A DNA stretch of 64,000 nucleotides, taken from assembly GCA_004519485.1 (NCBI GenBank), contig CP038110.1:868001-932000 (forward strand). Reading direction: 5' to 3'. Within the stretch, counting starts at the first letter, position 1. Each line of letters begins with the position of its first letter. This DNA is from Nannochloropsis oceanica (taxonomy: Eukaryota; Sar; Eustigmatophyceae; Eustigmatales; Monodopsidaceae). The notes beneath the pieces are model-generated. The model was not told the origin of the DNA. It saw only the letters and a list, made by a program, of their open reading frames with translations, and did not search any database. Below are positions 57,120 to 64,000 of this stretch, in pieces. Position numbers and translations under genes: made by a program.

Positions 57120-58605
57120 GAACGCCCGTTGCCGTTGCCTTCTTCACCGTCCCATCCTGTTTCAAACACGTTAGGTTACATAATTTAATATCATTGATAT
57201 ATCATAATAATATCATAATAAGTTAAAACTTCATGATAATGTCAGCTGTTCCCAGGAACAGCCCCAACAGTGGCCATGCGGTCTCTTATCACCTCGGGTC
57301 GGAGGAGGAAAATGAAGGGCAGGCCGAGATGGTGAAGGCGGGAAAGATGGTAAGGAGGCAGCATGCCATTCAACCATGGCATGGTGACCCTGTTCATGAT
57401 ATGCTGCACGGGGCAGCCCTCCATGAACAACCTGTTCTCGCACACTGGCTATATCTGGTCGTACAGCCTTGAAGTGCAAGTCGTCTGCAGTCTTTCCCCA
57501 CATGGAGACCTCCCCCAAGCGCTTCATCGCCGGCGTGCCGTCCTTGTCCTCCCCGCCCGCCCTGAACTCGTCGTCCTTGGTCGCGTCCCGGAAAGGCCCC
57601 AGCAGGCTTGCTGCGTAGGATGCTTGCCAACCATTGAGTGCTGGTTCAGCGGGGCTCGCTCAGTCTCTGAATGTCATGAAGGGAGTGGCGACTTAAGTGC
57701 GCCATTGGTCTTCCCTAAACTCCTTCGACTGGCACTTGACTCTTTGGCCCCACCTGTTAGGAAGGGAAGATATGTATTAGCCTCACTCTCATCATGCAGG
57801 CTCTTACTATGGATGGATTCACTGCATGGGTGCTCCCTTCTCTTACGCTCTCTCTGCTCTATTCACAAGCAAACTTCGCTTGTCGGGCTCATCTCTCCTT
57901 TCTCCCTCGCCATCATGCATCGCCGAAAAAGTGGCCCATGTCCCAGTCGCCCATTGGACATATCTCTTGGCCGGTATCAACCCACCTGCCACTCCATTTA
58001 CCTCGATGCCGCTGGGGTGTGAAGTAGTATGATCTTTTTGATATGTCAACCCCACCCTGAACCTCCCCTCCCTCTTCCTGTCCTGCCCTCGGCTCGTGTA
58101 AACGGAGCGTGAGAAAAAGCAACAGGGTTGGCAAATGAACGATTTGATCGCCTTCTAATTCTCAAATGTATTTAGAGTCCACCTGTCTGTTGTCTTAAGG
58201 AGCCCAAAATTATGTCTACAAGCTTACATTGCAGACGACAGGAATGCACATACACTTATCTTCAGTCTTTTCATCTCTTTGTCTTCCTACACCTTGAATA
58301 AGTTCTAGAGTGCATGTTTATATGCTGCACCTATTCTCTCTCCCCCTCCTCCTCCTCCCAAAAACGGCGCCGAGCACGCAGGCTGCACAGAAACAACTTC
58401 CGATGCTGATCTTTGATGATGCCTGTAATGTCAGGACACGTGGAGAAAGTGAGACCTATTCTGCTTTTTTCCCCCTTCCTTCGCTCCCCATCCTCCCTCC
58501 CTCACTCACTCACTCACTCACTCACTCCCTCACTCACTCACTCACTCACTCACTCACTCACTCACTCACTCACTCACTCACTCTCTTCCTCCCTCTCTCC
58601 TTTCC
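57120..58605. other. Mostly intergenic; unrecognised, possibly broken coding stretch at 57231-57640 (-)
   Basis: On the minus strand about 57640-57430 reads LLGPFRDATKDDEF and GTPAMKRLGEVSMWGKTADD. About 57450-57242 reads RLFMEGCPVQHIMNRVTMPW in a different frame, ending in a stop. Both look like real protein, but no intron joins them. It may be a gene fragment or a pseudogene of unknown family. The remaining sequence up to the transporter gene shows no gene. Confidence 0.3.
58500..58582. repeat. (ACTC)n microsatellite
   Basis: About twenty CTCA units with a single CCCT interruption, just downstream of the transporter stop. Confidence 0.95.
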
Positions 58606-61600
58606 TCACCTGGGTCCCTCCTTGTCCTTAAAGCCGGTGTTAATGATGCTAGTGTGCCCATCAAAGTCAAAGTCCAAAATGCGCCCTTCCATGATCCGGA
58701 CGGCAACCCTAGAGAGGGAGGAGGAAGGTAAGGAGGGAGGGAGGAAGGGAGGGAGGGACGGAGCGTGGGACGGAGGTAGTTTTGAAAAATGGAGGTGAGA
58801 GTGTTTATCGACGGCAAGACAAGCCGAAAAACGACGCGATTTAAACCTGAGGTGGGAATGGCAAGCCTGACATCCTCCATCCTTTCCTCCCTCTTTTCCT
58901 ACCTCGCGTAAGGGTGTTGCAGGTTCTGGCAGACGATGCGCATGCAGGCGATGAGAGGCACGGAGAGAATCATGCCGGAGACGCCCCAGAGGACGGACCA
59001 AAAGGCTGGAGGGAGGGAGGGAGGGAGGGAGAGAAAGGGAGGGAGGGAGAGAAAGGGAGGGAGTGAGGAAGGGAGGGAGGGGAGGAAGGGAGGGAGGGAG
59101 GGAGGGAGGGAGGGTGCGTACCGAGGGAGAGGAGGATGATGATTGGATGGACTTCAAGGTGCTCCCCAAACAGGCGCGGCTCCTTTCAAAGAGAAAGATA
59201 ATGAGATCGAATGGCATACATGGATATTGATGGATAGCGGCTCCTCATAAAAAAAATGATTATTCGATAAAATGGCATGCATGGGTATTGATAGGTAGCG
59301 GCTCCATTTAAAACAGAATATGGATATAGACGAACGGCATACGTGGATGTCAATAGATGAATGGCGTGAAATTCCTTCCTTTCCTCCCTCTCTACTGGTT
59401 TCCTCACTTCCCCGGACCCTCCGTCCCTCCCTCCCTCCCTCCCTCCCTCCCTTTCTTCCTTCCTCCTCACCAGGTAGTACCCGACGAAGACGTGGCCGAG
59501 GGAGGGAAGGAAGAAGGCCAGGACTTTGGCCGCGTCGGAGAGGTCGGGGGAGAAGAGGACGAGGGGGAGGGGGAGGAGGGTGGCGACAATGGGCCCGAAC
59601 TGGGGAGGGAGGGGGTGTGTGCGTCTCAATCCCGAGGTCTGGTTATGCGACAAATGAAGGAAGGGAGGGAGGGAGGGAGGGAGGGAGGGAGGGAGGGGAG
59701 GGGAGGGGAGGGGAGGGAGGGGAGGGAGGGGGGGAGGAGAGGGGAGGGAGGGGAGGGAGGGGAGGAGGGAGGGAGGGGCGTACATTTGGGATGTAGTTCA
59801 AGACGAAGGTGACAAGGCTGAAGAGGCCAGCGAACGGTACCCGGAGGAGGGAGAGGCAGACGCCGACGAAGATGGCGATGAGGACGCATACGAGGGTTTT
59901 GAGGCGTATGTAGCGCCTGAGAGAGAGGGGGGGAGGGCCGGGATCATGTTGAGGGATTAGAGGCAAAAGGCAAACCGAAAGAGTTGCCGTTTCCTTCCCT
60001 CCCTCCCTCCCTCCCTCCCTCCTTCCCTCAGTACCTGATATGGATGTCGATCTTCCGCCACACGCCCGGAGGCAGCGGCTGAGGCCGGGAGCCCAGGAGG
60101 TAGACGAGGAAAATGAGGACGAGGATGCTGCAGGGAGAAAGAGAGGGAGGGAGGAAAAGGAGCATGGGAAGGGCATAAGGGAGAGAGTGGGGAGGGAGGG
60201 AGGGAGGGAGAGAAAGGGAGGGAGGGAGAGAGTGGGGATGGAGGTGGAGAGGGAGGGAGGGAGGGGGGGAGGGAGGGAGGGAGGGAGGGAGGGAGAGGCC
60301 TACCCATTGGCCACGGCGACCCAGACGTCCGATACAAGGGCGGGGATATCGCTCTGTGGGGGTGTGGAAAGGTGTAATGTGAAGGGAGGGAAGGAAGGAG
60401 GGATGGGTAAATGAGCAAGAAAGAAAGACACCGTGGGGATATCGCTCTGTCCCTCTCTCCCTCCCTCCCTCCCTCCCTCTCTACCTTGAGGTTGTCCATC
60501 AGGTAGGGAACCAGGTCATCATTTAATGAGACATGCAACTTGGCCAGGCCGGCATTGAGCCGTTGCACGGCCTGAGGGAGGGAGGGAGGAAGACAGGGAG
60601 GGAGGAGAGATTTGAACACGCAGACAGAGGATTGACAGACAGGGTAGGAGTACCCTCCCTCCCTCCCTCCCTCCCTCCCTCCCTCCCGCCTCCAATCCTT
60701 CCTCCCTCTTTACCTACCCACCCGCTATGCGCCCTCCCTCCCTCTTTCCCTCCCTCCCTGCCTTGATCCCTCCCTCACTCTCTCCCTCCCTCTTAACCTG
60801 CTCGGCACCCATTTCGTATATGGGCCAGTCCTTCTGAAGCCGTTGAATGGAGTGATAAATGATCATCCCGAACAAGGCGAAGACGCCTGAGGAATTAAAG
60901 GGGAGGCAGGGAGGGAGGGAACGAAGAAGGGCGTAAAATAAATACATTGCAGAAAGAGAACATGACGAGCGTCCATGGGAGGGAGGGAGGGAGGGAGGGA
61001 GGGAGGAAGGGAGGAAGGGAGGGAAGGAGGGGAGGAGGGGAGGAGGGAGGGAGGGAGGACAGGCAGTCATACCCATGGCCAAGGCAATCGCCAGCATGAC
61101 AGCGAGAGGCCGCGGGCAGTGCATCCTCTCCCATGCGCCTCCCTCCCCCACCACACTCCCTCCTTCCGTGAAGGTCGACAGGGGCGATGTGGTCCTCCCT
61201 CCCCCCCTCCCTCCCTCCCGCCCTCCCTCTTTCCCTTCCTCCTCGTCGGAGGCGACGGTATCGTATCCGGCGCTGGGTTATTGAGGAAGATAGCATGGGA
61301 GAGAGGGAAGGAGGGAGGGGGAGAGGAAGGGAGGGAAGGATCATAAAGTTATGAGACGAGATATGCCGCTTGTAACGATACCCTCTTCTTCCCTCCCTCC
61401 CTCCCTCCCTCCCTCCCTCCCTCCCTCCCTCCCTCCCTCCCCACCGTCGTCGCAGCCCTCCGACGGCTCGGGAGAGAAACCTGCCCCCAATTGAAGAGGA
61501 AGCCATGCTTCCTTCCCCTTCGTCGCTCACAGGGGCCCCTAGTTCCGCACAGCCCACATACAACTCCCGACAGCAAATGGCAGGAGGCTGCACGAGGGAT

Positions 61601-62484
61601 TGAGGGGAGGGGGAGGAGGGAGGAAGAATGGGAAGAGTGACTAGGAAAATGAGGTGCTCAGGAGGAGATTGTAGGTTACCTTAATGCTTTTTCCTTCTTT
61701 CCCTCCTTCCTTCCTTCCTCCCTCCCTCCCTCCCTCCCTCCCTCCCTCCCTCCGGTCCTCACTTTGTTGAGGGTGTTGACGACGGGTTGGAGAAGGTAGT
61801 AGAAAAGGAGGGAGACGGCGAAGGGGATGAGAATAGGCCGCAGGACAAAGAGGATGATGCCTGGGGACCGAGGATAAGAGGGTATGATTAATGGCATTTG
61901 ATATGCGGGGTGTGTGTATGATAGATAGATAGATAGATTGAACTTATAGACAGGCGCCAACCCCTTCCCATTCCGAGCTCAGAGGCATCTCCCTCCCTCC
62001 CCTTCTTCCCTCTTCCTCTCCATCAACGCTACCTAGGCAAAGCAACGCCATAATGAGCAAGCAGACCGCTACCAGGTTCTCGTGCCGACCAAGGGTTCTT
62101 TGGTATGGATGAAGGGAGGAAAGGAACGAGAAAGGATGATTGGGTGAAGAAAAAGTCGGACGCTAATTGCTCGAGTGGCCTGACCCGAAAATTGTGGCAG
62201 GGCTCCATAAGTTCCTTCTCCTCTCCTCAGAACCTCCCATGGTCCCCGTCCCGCTTTCTATCTACTTACGGTACACCCTCTCTAATCGCGCTCAGCGAGT
62301 ACGATCGACGCAAAGGCGGAAACCCGCTCTCCTTTCCCCCATCCCTCCATCCACTTCTGTTGACCATGCCGATGCCTCCGTCGTCCACAGAACCGTAGGT
62401 AGGGGGAAAGCGAGCTTCTGAGACGCCTAGGGAGATAGTGCCGCTGCTGGTGCTCCCCCCGGGTCCAGGACGCAAAGGGTCCAT
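58606..62484 (-). CDS. AI-2E-family (PF01594) transporter-like membrane protein
   Basis: Fourteen exons join in phase to 522 residues: 62484-62270, 62097-62033, 61860-61763, 61587-61445, 61272-61073, 60886-60798, 60571-60485, 60353-60304, 60127-60035, 59916-59784, 59599-59471, 59182-59122, 59005-58903 and 58708-58606. Early helices are HENLVAVCLLIMALLCL and FVLRPILIPFAVSLLFYYLL. The family core follows: IRLKTLVCVLIAIFVGVCL, LVTFVLNYIPN/FGPIVAT, LGHVFVGYYL/EPRLFGEHLEVHP, then AFWSVLWGVSGMILSVPLIA. Bacterial members export small molecules such as AI-2, or act in sodium/proton antiport; the algal substrate is unknown. The stop TGA overlaps a donor-like CCCAG/GTGAGG, so a further exon is possible. 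The second exon's acceptor (CCAAAG) is weak. Confidence 0.87.
59190..59370. repeat. Tandem ~60-bp repeat in transporter intron 11
   Basis: Units carrying ATGG-TATTGATGG-TAGCGGCTCC recur about every 60 bp (59237 and 59298, with a looser one after 59320). GCGGCTCC is the start of exon 12 read on the plus strand (real copy 59176-59183). Confidence 0.8.
60435..60450 (-). other. Copy of the exon 8 start inside transporter intron 7
   Basis: Sixteen bases (plus strand GGGGATATCGCTCTGT) are identical to 60342-60357, which span the acceptor CACAG and the first codons of exon 8. The copy lies 93 bp upstream in transcript order. Confidence 0.85.
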
Positions 62485-64000
62485 CTAATCAGGGAGTGAG
62501 GAAAGGAGCGAGGGAGGGAGGAAGTTGTGGAGGGTGGAGTAAGAAAAAGATCCCCGGAGAGAGAGCACAGAAGGGACGCGCCGCTGGTGGCTGAATCGCC
62601 TTTGGCGTATTCGACCTTGGTTTATGTACCGAGGCTTGGGATAGACGAGAAGAGCGCGATATGTGGTTCAATTTCTTTTTGTTCTTCCAAGCGGCGACGG
62701 ATCCAGCGAACGTTGCTTTGTGCACAAGTTGAGCACAGAACTCAACGCATTGCTGTACGGCATCATAACAAGTGGGGCGGCATGTGGTGTGTGTTGTGTG
62801 TATTAGTGTGCCCCTGGGTGGTGGCAGCGTGGCTGACTGCGCAACAAGAATGCATGCAAGCGAATGGAGAATCATCACCCTCGGGTCTTGAGCAGGGCTT
62901 TGAGCGAGCGGGTGTACTGACGACTTTGAAATTCATGCATCAGTCATCTGCATCAGCCTTTCGGTGGCCAATGCCAGATGCCAGATGGACAAACAGCGCA
63001 GGCAGACAAAGAAAAGGAATATGGTAAGGTTGATTCTAGAGAATTAGGTGGTGGCTCGCTGGTACCTCACAATCTCTCTCACACTGCCAATAGAAGATAA
63101 ATCCCGGGCTTTTACGTGCCAACAATACATGCGCCTAAAAGTCCTCTATGAGAGTTTCACCCTTCTTTCAATCTCGAGCAATCATAATCTTCTGCTCGTC
63201 GTTGCTTTCAGTGGATTTAATCAATCATAATCCTCTCCGTGTCGTTGATTTTCAATTCCTAAGGCAGCGAATTCAAAGCCTTCACTCCTTCCACTTTCTC
63301 GCCCTTCCCTCCTCACCACTCAAAGTAAACACAACGTGCATTTTCGTGCTCCCCAACAACTGAAAGTTCGACAACAGAAAGTTCTGCACAAGATCAGGTT
63401 AGTTATCACAACATCGCAGTTGTCCGACGTGTGGAGCGTATCTTCGGGGAGGGCTCCCTCCCCCCCATGGGCACAGTTGCTCTGTTTTTATGCGATTGAA
63501 CCATCTCGGGGGTTGAGGACTCCGAAAGACTTCTTCCACTGTCACAAGTACGCAATGCACAGTGCGCACTTGTAACATGCATAGTAGGTTAGTACATCCC
63601 GGCCCATATGGGCCGCTCGTTGACCATGCGGCTGTTATAGGGAGGCATACGATCACCAAAAATGTTTGCTCCATCTGTGACGTCATGCTCTCATTTTTGA
63701 CTTCTTCCCTTGCTCCTTCCATCGCGCCGTCTGCTCAAGCCCCCTTTGATTACGAGGTTTAGGGTTAATTAAACGAGTAAAAAGCGATTGAGTTGTTTCC
63801 GTAGAAGAACGAACCACGGTAAAAGACATAAACTAACCCTAACCCTAACCCGGTTTATGTTATTGTGGTGTTTTTGTTTTTCATACGCGCTTCGCGCTTT
63901 TATTGGTTTAGGGATCTAAGAGGGCTTCTGACGGAGAAAGGGTATCCCTATGAGAAGAGAAGCTTACCGATTTAAAGCCATGTGAAATTGGCTTCAATCT
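62485..64000. other. Right end: no clear gene
   Basis: Holds the upstream region of the transporter gene and AT-richer sequence. A plus-strand frame of 166 codons (62527-63027) has no recognisable sequence and is not called. Confidence 0.4.
63831..63852. repeat. Short interstitial telomere-type repeat (CCCTAA)n
   Basis: Three tandem CTAACC units flanked by TTTATG-like sequence; a single TTTAGGGTTAA lies 70 bp earlier. TTAGGG is a common eukaryotic telomere unit. Unique sequence continues on both sides, so this is not a chromosome end. Confidence 0.8.

Noticed and set aside
57363-58022. 219-codon plus-strand frame
   Set aside because: No recognisable sequence; the opposite strand carries the more protein-like stretches in part of the region.
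58500-58582. Regular tandem array considered as CRISPR-like
   Set aside because: It is a 4-bp microsatellite without spacers, in a eukaryotic setting.
62527-63027. 166-codon plus-strand frame upstream of the transporter gene
   Set aside because: No family likeness or splice support; it could be a chance frame in the promoter region.

Overview
The window is nuclear DNA from a eukaryotic alga, most likely an ochrophyte (stramenopile) of the eustigmatophyte type. Three things support this. Genes are split by many short GT-AG introns. Two predicted proteins begin with a signal peptide followed by an AF/ASAF-type plastid-targeting motif, as in secondary red plastids. Zn(II)2Cys6 regulators are present outside fungi. 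The species is an inference. Introns are full of CCCT/TCCC tracts, almost always pyrimidine-rich on the sense strand and directly before the acceptor AG. These tracts create many false open frames reading LPPS or REGG repeats, so I rebuilt genes exon by exon, requiring GT-AG (rarely GC-AG) borders and matching reading phase. Most models close with no phase conflict.

Layout, left to right: a Gln-rich protein running off the left edge (-); a small membrane protein (+); a SAM methyltransferase (-); an AIM24-family protein (-) divergent from a signal-peptide protein with 31 pure CAG codons (+); a TBL/PC-esterase-like type II membrane protein (-); a secreted GH5 cellulase of 14 exons (+); a plastid-type acetyl-CoA synthetase of 22 exons (+); a three-histidine-box fatty acid desaturase (+); a choline-transporter-like protein (+); an AT-hook protein broken by a 100-N gap (+); a PAQR-family membrane protein (+); an unrecognised gene (-); a plastid PAP/fibrillin (+); two tandem Zn(II)2Cys6 regulators (-) in a duplicated block of about 5.5 kb; an HNH-like zinc protein (-); an unrecognised, possibly broken coding stretch (-); and an AI-2E-family transporter of 14 exons (-). 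The last 1.5 kb holds no clear gene and a short interstitial telomere repeat.

Several neighbours fit lipid and plastid metabolism: acetate activation in the plastid, acyl desaturation, choline transport and a plastoglobule-type fibrillin. The two zinc-cluster regulators lie close by. Whether they act together is inference; there is no operon logic here.

The most unusual features are structural. In five introns of four genes... strictly, five introns spread over GH5, PAQR, PAP and (twice) AI-2E, a decayed copy of the start of the following exon lies just upstream of the real one. Several introns carry a GGGA tract near the donor and a CCCT tract near the acceptor that could pair in the transcript. 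The Zn-cluster duplication is a mosaic: a near-identical core with diverged ends. I saw no tRNA, rRNA, CRISPR array or retroelement coding region.
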